Shown here: in pieces, positions 1-9,640 of the stretch
How positions within the stretch are numbered: the stretch's first letter is position 1
Layout: the number at the start of each line of letters is the position of its first letter
NCBI GenBank assembly: GCA_036898135.1
Contig: CM072519.1
Coordinates: 40,553,811 to 40,617,810, forward strand
Direction: 5' to 3'
Source: Oncomelania hupensis
Lineage: Eukaryota > Mollusca > Gastropoda > Littorinimorpha > Pomatiopsidae
DNA: 64,000 nucleotides
Notes under the pieces: model-generated
The model's database searches: none
Told to the model about the DNA's origin: nothing
The model's input: only the letters and a program-made list of their open reading frames with translations
Translations under genes and position numbers: made by a program

Positions 1-851
1 TACTAAAATTTTAGTAAATAGACTTATTTACTGATCTGACTTATTTACTGTAACATATATATATGCTGTGAAATAGTCGGGTAGCATTAAAAAAGGCCAG
101 GTCGTTTTGTTGCCCCCCTTAAGGTATTGTGAAGGACCTTTTATTCTATTTAAATTAGCAATACCAGTAAATCTGTTTTTATTTGTATTACAAAGAATGG
201 TGCTCTGCGACATATATATTTAAGACGTTGTGCAATGTTAGACGTTAACATCAGTATTACTGATATAATCTTTCTTTACAGTAGGCGTGCGCCACAGAAA
301 GAAAAACAGCTACGAGGTCAGTCTCATTTTTACTGTTAAAACTCCCTTGACATAACATGAGACTGTACGCAACAGGAACAAGAAAACAATACAATAGCAG
401 CTACACGTTAATATCAGTATTACTGTTATAAGCTGTTTTTGATAATGTGTTTTGCATCAACATTTCCAAACAAATCCTAAAAGGTTTTGGCAGTTTGGAC
501 AGCAGATGACAGTTATAATAGCCGTCGATTTTGAACGAGTAGCATTGTGTTTGAAATGTAATTGCTTGGCTGCCGATGACTGCCCCAGATCTAATGTTAC
601 CATTTCAAACATTTCAATGTGTATTATGATTTTCGCCCCTTCCCTTCCCTCATCCACCTCCATATTCACACATCCTTTCTTCTTCTACCGCCCCCCTCCC
701 CCATCCACCCCCCGTCATTGTTTGACAGCTCTCTCTTCTGTCTCTGTCTGTCTGTCTCTTTCTTTCCTCTCCCCCCTCCCCCCACCCATCCACCCGCCCC
801 CTTATATGCCCTTCCTGTACATAGATGACTTTCTTCCTCATCTCTGAATCC
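1..851. other. Unassigned DNA, pyrimidine-rich at right
   Basis: I see no gene, RNA or recognisable transposon here. The left 600 bases are AT-rich. Roughly 640-840 is a C/T-rich stretch, alternating CCCCCTCCC blocks and TCTCTGTCTGTC blocks, which generates proline- and serine-rich open frames that are compositional artefacts. Confidence 0.5.
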
Positions 852-985
852 TGTCCTATCCTATCCTATCCCGTAACTCGGAGGTCGTAGGGGCACCACC
901 ACAGATGATCGTTTAACCAGAGTACTCCATCTTTCCCTGTCCTCAGCAACCGACACACTGCGTGATCTCTGAATAAACTCCCTTT
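852..985 (-). pseudogene. RTE-type LINE, extreme 3' end (RT C-terminus)
   Basis: Read on the minus strand, this encodes the last residues of a non-LTR reverse transcriptase: AEDRERWSTLVKRSSV followed by PLRPPSYGIG and a stop. The same ending occurs at 5431-5560, and on the plus strand at 54183-54420 and 60878-61097. Immediately after the stop (at the left edge, 852-875) lies a short ATAGG array, the element's simple-sequence 3' tail; there is essentially no 3' UTR. The piece is strongly 5'-truncated, as usual for target-primed insertions, and cannot be functional. Assignment to the RTE clade rests on the longer copy at 5.4-6.5 kb. Confidence 0.75.
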
Positions 986-2423
986 GAGCTCGCTCTCCCA
1001 TTGCCCAGTCCACACTCTCCCCTCCCCTTTCTCCTCTGCACATTCACGCAGCCATTTTGGTTAATAGTGGGCAATAGAGTTTATGTGTGGGGGAGCGGTA
1101 GGATGGGTGTAGTGGACTGAAGAACTGCAAAGTAGGAACCACGTAAGACAGTGGTTATGCAGTTTGGGGTTGGAAATAGGTGGAACTTGATCGGTGTCAT
1201 TGTCGTCATCGCCGCCGCCGCTGCCGCTGTTGTCATCTCCACCGTAATACATAGTTGTCGTCATCACCACCATCATCATCATCTTCAGCAGCAGCAGCAG
1301 AATCGTTAATACCGCCACTACCATTGTCATCCTCATTATCACCACCACTACTGTCGTCGATATCTTCATCATCATCATCACCTCCACCAACACCAACACC
1401 ACAGCAACCACGTCGTCAAGGACTTCGGCGAATTTTCAATGGCTGAAATATTTGGAGAAAAGTGGGTTTTTTTTTCGATTCTTCTTGAAAGTATCTTCAG
1501 ACTGGATGAAGCGAAGGTCGGAAGACTCTGTAACCATCCCCACCACCTTTTCAAAAGCGCCGGCCTTCATCAGAGCGAGGAGCATAGTGTCACAGAAATG
1601 GCAATCACGACGATGACTGAACAGAAGTTTGATCCATCAATGATTAATCCTTTTCTAAGGTTAACCGGGTGTTAGCGGAGTGCGATGCCCTGTGTCGTTA
1701 ACGATTCTGTATGAAATAGCCATAAGGAGAGCCGAGGGTATTTCAATCTGCAGCATCTCTGTTGAATCTTTTAACAGTGGCGTCTGTTACGTCGTTTGTT
1801 TTTGTTGTAGAGCTAGGAGACATATTTGTGTCCCCCGAATTGTTAGGTAATGTTAGCGGGATGTTGTTGAGAGTGCATTGGCCTGCATAAGTTAGCAAGT
1901 CTGTATGAAGCTGCCGTATGAAGTGTTCAGTGCACCATAGCTACATCCACCAAGTCGTCAGTTACTTAGGCCTACTGCTGGTGGCAGGGACTTCGGCGAA
2001 CTTAGAATGGCTGAAATATTTGGAGAAGAGAGGTGGGTTTTTAGATTCTACTGCTTCTGTATTTCATATTTTAATAGCGAAGTCTGTTCAGGTTTTATTT
2101 TTGATGGTGCAAAGCTAGTCAACATGACAGAATTTTCTCTCTCACCCTTCACCCCAGTTGTTATGCAGAGGTAACTTGTACTAATAAGAACGCAAATCGC
2201 TGTCTAGTTAACAAATGTGCATGAAACATCGAGTCTACCCCTCCTCTCCGCCACCCACCCACCCCCCTCCCCTCACACAAACACACACAATCTGCTATAT
2301 CTAGTTTAAATATTTTAATAGTGTCGTCTGTTGCTTTGGACTTCACCGCGCCCATTACTTGCTGCAAGTCTCGCTTTTAAAGATACTTTGTTTGTGTAGT
2401 AGTGATAAAATAATGTGGTGGTG
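986..2423. repeat. Degenerate direct repeats, no gene
   Basis: No gene is visible. Positions 1196-1410 are rich in interrupted CAT/CCA trinucleotides. The string GACTTCGGCGAA followed by ATGGCTGAAATATTTGGAGA occurs at about 1421-1462 and again at about 1990-2023. A second module, a GTTAACNANTNTGNATGAA-like start followed some 80-200 bases later by TTTTAANAGTGNCGTCTGTT, appears three times (about 1693-1800, 1888-2100 and 2203-2345). These are diverged copies of one unidentified repeat arranged in tandem. Confidence 0.5.
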
Positions 2424-2428
2424 GTTGT

Positions 2429-2482
<54 letters not shown>
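2424..2482. repeat. Compound (GT)n(GA)n microsatellite
   Basis: About 15 GT units run directly into about 15 GA units. The open frames over it (alternating Ser-Leu and Thr-His) are artefacts. Confidence 0.95.
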
Positions 2483-2485
<3 letters not shown>

Positions 2486-3866
2486 TTTAATGAATTTGTC
2501 AGGCCAAAGGCCCACAACAAAGTGAGGTCACAGTTACAAAGTTGACAAACCGTTAAACATTCAAAGCATATTCAAAGCAGCAGCAGCATTTTACAACAAT
2601 AAGTACACGAAGATGTTACCCAGTACTGAGTGCAAAACGCTAGTAAAGAAAACAATTCAAAATAGTCAAAAGCAGCAGATTTACAGCAACCCCACCCCCT
2701 CCCCCATCCATCCCCCAAAACATCTAACAAACGCAACGACAAAGCAACCATCGCAAATACAAAAGCAAACATTAGTCACAAATCCCAAAACGCAGAGTTG
2801 GTGTGAGAGTGTGTGTATGTTGGTGTGTGTGTGTGTATGTGTGTGGAGGTGGGCATGTGGGTTTGTGGCTGTGTGTGTGTGTGATTTGTTTTCCATTTCG
2901 CTCTTTTTTCTTTCTTTTCCTCAATCCTTTCCATATTTTAGGTATTTCTATTTATTCTGGTTTCGTTCTTTTTGTTGCGTCTATTTCTTTGTTACTTATA
3001 CAAAAACGGATAAATAAATAACAAATTGTTATTTTCACTTACTTTTTAAACACAAAGAAGCAATCGTCTTTTCACAGGCGTAATATCTTGCATGGCGTTT
3101 GAATATTAAATAAACTGATAACAGTGGACTGATGATGATGACTAATAGTGCTAGCCGTTTCATCTCCATATTCATTTTGTCTGTGTTCAATCGTCATTTT
3201 TTTCTTCTCCATTTTGCAATTTTTTAAAAAATCCAAGTACATCTAAACTACATGTAGTCGTTGTTTGATAAACTACAGTGTATATGATAATTTGCATTGG
3301 TATGAATAACTTACATTGTATTTGATGTTTTGCATTGATATGAATAACTATCAAGACAAAGGTTTATTTTGATATAAAATACTATCAGCATACAAGTTTT
3401 TATTCTTCTTTCTTGCTGGTATTTGATGGTTTGTCAGTAACGTCTATTTATTATCTTTCTTTTTGAACCAACAACAACGTATTAACCCGAATGAAATTAA
3501 AGTGCCATTAATTGTTAAGCGCTAAATAACTTTCATCGATACATTTTAAGGATTCTGATCACTGGGGTGTGACTGGAACTTCCAAATGAACATTGGTCAT
3601 GAAATTTCGTCTTTCGCAGTCCATCGTGGGTTGAAATATTTAAACACATGGCAGATTTTTTTTTCTCTCTCGCTCTCTCTTCATCTCTCTTCGTCCTTTC
3701 GTGCTTGCATGATTGATCAGCTGTAGATGAAGGGCGTGGATGTTAATTAAAATGTTTCCATGCCCGCCTTCCTTCGTCTTGATAAATTAAATTCAAATCA
3801 ACAAGTCGATATTTCCGCGCACAGTCACTCAGAGCATGGGGGCTGTGGGTAGAAGGAAGGAAAGAA
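2483..3866. other. Unassigned AT-rich DNA
   Basis: No gene recognised. A GT-rich stretch lies at 2800-2885. A short direct repeat with TTGCATTGRTATGAATAACT occurs at about 3292-3312 and 3331-3350. Nothing else supports a feature. Confidence 0.4.
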
Positions 3867-3916
3867 GGATGGTGATGACGACGATGATGATGATTAACGA
3901 TGATGATTATGATGAG

Positions 3917-3958
<42 letters not shown>

Positions 3959-4091
3959 GGAGGAGGAGGAGGAGGAGGAGGGTGGTGGTGATGGTGGTAG
4001 TGGTAGTAGTAGTAATGGTGGTTTGTGAGGGTGGAGGTGTTGCTTCGTGTACGCTCTTAGAGGAGGGGGGGAGAGAGAGAGAGAGAGAGAC

Positions 4092-4124
<33 letters not shown>
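3867..4124. repeat. Trinucleotide and GA microsatellite cluster
   Basis: A (GAT/ATG)n run (3919-3957) is followed by (GAG)n (3957-3980), a GTG/GTA-rich stretch, and then an interrupted (GA)n run at 4071-4124. Its translation as poly-Met, poly-Arg and poly-Val is not a protein. Confidence 0.95.
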
Positions 4125-5430
4125 AAATATGCGTATTTAGTCTGCAGTTACATGAACTGAAGTGAGATTAGGAGTGAAGAATTGTTTATTCAAAGTCACA
4201 AAAAAAAATTCTTTTGTTTTTTTTCCCTGGCCGCCTCAAAGCCGCTTGTACACGTTAAACAAACGCTCACGCGCCCTCAAGTTACGACACTCATTTATCA
4301 TACATACCACCACCACCACCCCACTCTCCACACTCCCTCCACACACACAGAGGCGGACACCCAGAGTATGATTGAGAGTCAATAAGTGTTATTATCTCTT
4401 TAGTAGTTTTGGGCAACAAAACCGACTGGACATGCTCGTTCCCCCCCCCCCTCCTCCTCCCATCATTGTTGAGGTGGGAGTTAACTTGTGTATGTGTGTG
4501 GTTGTGGTGGTGGGGGAGGGGAGAGTGGGAGTAGGAAAGAGGTATTGGAGGGAGTGGGGGGGAGGGAGTATGTGTATTTTGGTACATTAATTTTTTTAGT
4601 ACAATTTTTAATTCTTACCATTGTTGAGGTTTGTGTTAGTTTCGAATCAATTTTATGTTAATTAGTTTGTTCTGAATTTGTTATTTCTTTTATTTTATAA
4701 TTAATGTTCTTAAGGACTAGCTGTAAGACAGGTCCATGGTATTATCCTATTAAAGGTTTGGACTTCTCGACTTCTCTCTCCCCGTTTGTTGAAAGTGGAG
4801 ATGGTGGGGTAAAAGGTTGAGGGTAGGAAAGGTGTGGCGGAGAAGAACGGACAATGTTTGGAAACTTGGGGAAGGTTGAGGGGTGTGCGAAGACAGAAAT
4901 CCAGAAGATTGCAGTGAGAGGTTGGGTACAGACCATCTGTATTCAGTTGACTTGGTCTTGCATGGACGTTTATCTTCGTTCGACACGCAAACCACCTTCA
5001 CCGTTGCACCAGCACAGTGGGTCCATGAAAACTTGATAACCTTTTGCAATACTTTTCCATGGATGCTTCTTACTTCATTTATACTTTCTTTCTTAATGCT
5101 GAAAAAAAATCCGCTTGACTTCATCTCCAAGGTAAAGAAAATAACAAGACAAATTATTGCGGGTGTGTTTACATTAATATATTTTGCTTTTCTGTGCGTC
5201 TTTTATATACGCATCATACTCAAGTATGTTTTCTTGCTTTACTTTGTTTTCTTTGTTTCACGAAGGATCAACACAAATTAATGTTCCACTTTCTTCTACT
5301 TTTTTAGTTCTTGCATGAAGTAACCGTGGCTAACTTTTTGTAAATAACGTCATGCAAAGCGAAACACGCTTCTTTCGCATTTCTTTGAAGTTACTGTAGG
5401 TTGTTATTTCGCAAAGTGAAAAGTTTGCTG
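4125..5430. other. Unassigned DNA
   Basis: C-run at 4441-4450 and a G-rich stretch at 4500-4570. Open frames of 126-132 codons overlap on both strands at 4750-5281. Neither has a recognisable domain, so I do not call a gene. Confidence 0.4.
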
Positions 5431-6062
5431 TGAGACCCTATCCTATCCTATCCTATCCTATTCTATCCCGTAACTCGTAGGTCGTAGGGGCACCACAGAT
5501 GATCGTTTAACCAACGTACTCCATCTTTCTCTGTCCTCAGCAACCCTCATGGTTTCGCTCAGTGTCAAATTCTCGAATGTTGTCCTCCCACCTCTTTTCG
5601 GTCTCCCTCTTCTTCTACCTCCTTGCAGTGTGCCTTGCAGGATGGTCTTTGCTTTGCAAGACCTGATGATCTGGTGACGTGGCCATACCATCGGAGTTTC
5701 CGTTTTTTCACCACTGTGAGCAGGTCATCGTGTTGTCCAATGGCTTGTGTGATGGTCTGTCGGACTTCGTCGTTGGTGATGTGCTGGGTTTAGGAATTGC
5801 CCAGAAGTCTTCTGTAGCACCACATCTCCATGCTTTGTATTCTTCATTGTAGATCTGCTGTGAATGTCCATGTTTCGCAAGCGTATAGGAAGATGGAGAT
5901 GACAAGGAGCCCAGCAGTCTTATCTTGGAATGTAGGCTGATGGTCCTGTCTTTCCAAATTGGCTTCAACCTTGCCAGTGCGGCAGTTGTTTGTGCGATCC
6001 TGGAGAGGACTTCCTGTCGGGACCCACTGTCTAATACAATGGCTCCTAAATATTTGAAGCTA
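5431..6062 (-). pseudogene. RTE-type LINE, RT C-terminal region (frameshifted)
   Basis: Minus-strand translation gives, in order, FKYLGAIVLDSGSRQEVL, ARLKPIWKDRTISLHSKIRLL, a frameshift near 5905, WKDR-downstream thumb/C-terminal sequence, RWYGHVTRSSGLAK-like sequence, KTILQGTLQGGRRRGR, and finally AEDRERWSTLVKRSSV ending in PLRPTSYGIE and a stop. This succession is the C-terminal part of RTE-clade LINE polyproteins (APE endonuclease plus RT). At least two frameshifts separate the open segments 5458-5691 and 5708-5968. An array of CCTAT (ATAGG on the minus strand) at 5431-5458 is the 3' tail. The RT active-site region is absent. It is a dead, internally deleted copy; the endonuclease part lies to the right at 6313-6520. 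Confidence 0.8.
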
Positions 6063-6067
6063 GTACT

Positions 6068-6309
6068 TGTGACGGGGGTTTTATTGTTGCTGGGCTCTGC
6101 ACAATGGACTGCTATTACCTCCTCGTCTTAGTCTATGGGGATAGCTAGTTATCTCCCTATGACTTCACTTAATACATTTATTTGTTTAGCTCGGTCTGTG
6201 TTTAGGCTGGGGTACAGAGATAGATAGAAAAATGGTAAAAGATCACTGTCTAGCTTTCACACGGCTATGAATCATATGTAGTCCAGCCACTTGATAACAG
6301 TGAAAATCA
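6068..6309 (+). repeat. RepB, copy 1 (242 bp), possible solo LTR
   Basis: This segment, starting TGTGACGGGGGTT and ending CTTGATAACAGTGAAAATCA, recurs at 13515-13761 at high similarity with small indels. The TG...CA ends and length would suit a short solo LTR, but I see no 5-bp target duplication at either copy. Here it sits exactly between the endonuclease remnant and the RT C-terminus of a LINE, replacing the missing middle of that element. A few bases at its right edge may belong to the LINE. Function and class are unknown. Confidence 0.65.
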
Positions 6310-6312
6310 TGT

Positions 6313-6520
6313 TCGCGTTAAAAAAAGCGTGTTCGCCAGTATCAGTTTGTTGTATCTGGCAAACTCCAAGAGTCTCAGACCCCTGTCATTTGTCTCGTTG
6401 TTGCAGTGAGGTCCACATGTTTCTCCCCAGTTGTGGTGCGCATCTTGGCCAAGCTTAGCATTCCAGTCGCCTTGCACTATGATTATGTCCTTCTTTGGTA
6501 CTTGGTCAAGTGAGACAGGA
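6313..6520 (-). pseudogene. RTE-type LINE, AP-endonuclease domain fragment
   Basis: Minus-strand reading gives an uninterrupted run of about 67 codons containing KKDIIIVQGDWNAKLG, then HHNWGETCGPHCNNET and RLLEFARYNKLILANTLF. GDWNAK is the conserved metal-binding/catalytic block of the exonuclease-endonuclease-phosphatase fold used by LINEs to nick target DNA, and the NDRG...LLEFA block that follows is typical of the RTE family. It ends at a stop close to the RepB boundary. The rest of the endonuclease and the RT palm are missing. With 5431-6062 it represents one rearranged element on the same strand. Confidence 0.85.
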
Positions 6521-7034
6521 GCCCTTTTTCACTCAGGAAATCTTGATATTGTTTACAATGATTGGAAGGTTTACTTTGCACAAAGCCTGTTTGCAGTGAC
6601 ATATTTTAGGATAAGCGAGCAGTACATTTGTATGAGGTAATACTCCTGCTCTCAAAGGTGGACAAACAGTGCGACATACTGGCTTTTAACTCGTTGTGCT
6701 TCTCCATGAGCTTAAGGGGCTGAAATGTGGTATTAATGCGTTACAAAAGGCTGGTTCTCCTTAACGCATTGCGACATCGTATCTCTCATAAGTTTGGCAT
6801 TGAATTCTTAGCTTACACCGAGTCTATATATGTTATACACGGGTAGTCATAAAGACTTACACAAACACACACACTCCCACACACCCACACTCACGCACAC
6901 ATTATATTTAGTGTCTGTACGCCTGTTTGTGTGTTTGCGTGTGTTTGTCGGTTTTGGTTGCTGGAGTAGTCGTCCTATTTGTTGTAAAATGTGTTGCACG
7001 GCAATGGTCGATTTAGCCCGATGCTTGAATTTTA
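6521..7034. other. Unassigned DNA
   Basis: No gene. A CA/AC-rich stretch at 6858-6900 is the only simple repeat. Confidence 0.4.
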
Positions 7035-7478
7035 TGTAACTCGAGTTCGTTATACACGCATCCGGTTCATTCAGCAACAAGACAGGAGTCGTCGTTGTAA
7101 AGTTCTCCAACTTTATTTAGCAAGCACCAACCACTGCATACAAAATCTCTTTCCATAACACCTCTTCAGACATGCAGACAGCGCGCTACTTACATTGTCT
7201 ATCAACAAACTAGAGAAATACAGAACAGTCCAGAATAACGCAATCATCAACCAATCAAACTAAAACTACGCACTGACTTACGGCATAAAAAACACTTTAC
7301 ATACTTCGAGAATGTTACCATCTTTTACTATACCGATCTGACATTTTCCGACCAATAAACCAACAGTAGATAAGGCCCCTCCACCAACAGTATAAGTCAA
7401 AGAAACTAAACTCTATAATTGCGGGCCTTGTGCCTTAAAATATTATTCATAAGTACAGAGCACGTCTCAGTCGTAACA
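7035..7478 (-). mobile_element. Possible degenerate solo LTR
   Basis: The segment starts TGTAAC and ends GTAACA, close to the TGTTAC/GTAACA ends of the LTR element at 40.9-46.5 kb. Internally it has the same style: a CGTTATACACGCA stretch near the left end, ACTTTATTTAGCA (a minus-strand AATAAA) and AACCACTGCATACAAA, resembling AACTGCATACAA in the 655-bp LTR. Flanking 5-mers (tttta and taagg) do not match, so the target duplication has decayed or the boundaries are wrong. Shorter (444 bp) than the intact LTR. Confidence 0.35.
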
Positions 7479-8880
7479 TAAGGTTTAGTACAGTCAAATT
7501 AACAGTTTAGTAAAGCCCATTTAATGACACCATAAATAAATGCATAAGACTGGGGAAGACAAATTTGCTAGTTATTGAGTTTCGACTGAGTGCAGAGTAG
7601 GACGAGGACGCCACGCTGTAGTTTTTATTTATTCTCCTCACTTCGAAAGTTCCATCGCCGTTCCCAAATTACTTTTCTCTACTGATTGATCCTGTAGCGT
7701 AGCGTGTGACAGTAAGTTTTCAGTCTACTTCCATCTGTGGGGTGGGGAAGGACTGCATCACCGTACATAACAGACATTGTACTCTTACAACCTCATGCAG
7801 GAACAGTTTCCATTGATTTGCGGTCTTCATGTTAGAATGATCTATGAAGTAAGCTTACATATGGAGAGTTAGATTGATTTTTATTGTTTTACAGTACGGT
7901 ACAAGTAGATAGATCTAGCTAAGAATGAGGTACCCTAATAACAACGCCCCGAGCAGCTATTTGGGATGGAGAGTGCGCTTTGTCAGAACCTTTGATTTGT
8001 TTGGTTAGGAAAGAAGAGCTCTCATTGAACTGTGACCTGCAAGTTAAAATAATGTCAACTGTTACCGATGTATGGAGTAACCATGCAGAGATGCCTAGCA
8101 TTGAAGCACAGCGGTGCTTGCGATCTAAGCAGCCCTTCCAGATGATGGTAAGCACACTATACAAAAACTGCATAGGCGAAACGACCCATTTCTTGTGGTT
8201 TGCACAAACTCTTACCTCCCTTTGTTAGTATTCACTGCAAAACATGTAGACAACAGTTAAAGCTTATTGGGGCATTACATGCAGAAATATAATTTTCATT
8301 TCTCATTTCAGCAGTGGTTATCTCTTTCTGGTATTTTCCATCCACAATTTATTGTTTTAAGTATTGGGGGGATGGGGGGGGGTGGAATTTCATGGTGGCA
8401 GAAGTAGGAAGCTTCTTTGAGATCTGCACCTGCGTGTCACTGGGAAGACCGCCTGTTTATTCAAACGCGGCACGGAAGCTAGGAAGTTGTCTTGAAGAAT
8501 TAATTTTGCAAAAGTACTGAGATGCCCTAGACAGTCCTCCTTTTTTCCATGAAACCGGCTTTATAATGTAATTATAGAGAAAGTATACCGAGTGACCCAG
8601 AACTCTGGCCCGTCTATGCATTCGGTTTAATGTAACAAAATGTAGGGTCTACCTATTGTGTGTGGGCGTGTTCGCCATCGTAGATAAAATGTATGTGTGG
8701 AGGGGGGGGCATGGTGAGAGGAAAGAGGAGGAGGAGCGTCGAGAGGGACGGAGCATGTCAAAACGGCTGTAGTCCCTAATGATGAAGGTCATAATTAATA
8801 GTAATTGGATTGATAGGAAAGTTCATAAAGCGGCAGTTGTTGAAGTTAGACTGAGTGAATCGAAAGTAGGTAATAGTTTG
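7479..8880. other. Unassigned DNA
   Basis: No gene or recognisable repeat. The (G)n-rich run at 8340-8365 and the purine-rich 8700-8750 are compositional only. Confidence 0.4.
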
Positions 8881-9640
8881 TTTGCTGTCTAAGCAATATT
8901 AGGTAATAGTTTGTTTGCTGTCTGCCCCTTGGGGTCATGAGCAATCTTGCCACTGTAGATTGTTCTAACCTATAAAGGGAACAGTGAAAGCCCCAGTTGA
9001 AAACCTGTCTTGCCTTTGTAGGCATGACAGATTCACTGCGGCAACAGTACCCCCGTTGGAGTGCCGGGGGTTTCAGTATAAATAGTATCCCCACTTTATG
9101 GAAATTTAGTGCTTTAAATTCCCACTGTTGCTATCTTCCTCATACTCTTTCCCATTCCTGCTCTGTCCTATCACTCTGCTATACTATCTTCTTCTTCGCT
9201 AGATCAATGACCTACCTTTTTTCTTGAAAACTCTTCCTGGACAAGACTCCTTGTTTGTGTATGAGGTCTGTTGGATCAGCTTGGGAGTGTTGGACGCTTT
9301 CTGCTGGGTGGTCACTAGGGCTTCCTATGATGTTAGTATTTAGCAATGTAGGCATTTTATATGTATATGTTTCATTGATGATTTGTAATGATGGTTGTAT
9401 TCTATTTTGTTTTTGTAACCGGGGGTTCGCGTAGTTGAGGTAAACCCTCAGCCGTCCCCCGCGTGGGATGTCTTTATTGTAAAGTGACTGGCCGGTGGAG
9501 GGCGTTCAATTTTCCCACTAGGGTTGTTTCAGCAGTTCTTTTATGCGGATCGGGGGTTGTCCGGTCCTGATTTGGCTCGGAGGAGTCCGCTGGACCTAAA
9601 GCAACAATAAATCAATCAACCAATGTTTGCTGTCTAAGCA
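8881..9640 (+). mobile_element. RepA copy A1 with 15-bp target duplication
   Basis: The string tttgctgtctaagca occurs at 8881-8895 and at 9626-9640, bracketing a retroposon. The part shared with other RepA copies runs from the CCCCCGTTGG...CCGGGGG hairpin at about 9049 to the tail CAACAATAAATCAATCAA at 9602-9620. The sequence 8896-9048 is not found in the other copies; it includes a 23-bp micro-duplication of the target (8900-8922). The 3' end has the family stem-loop AGTCCGCTGGACCT. No coding capacity is visible. Confidence 0.8.

Noticed and set aside
4750..5281. Overlapping 126- and 132-codon frames on opposite strands
   Set aside because: The first half of each reads like ordinary protein, but there is no recognisable domain and no clear splice sites. 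The plus frame becomes hydrophobic AT-rich translation after about residue 65.
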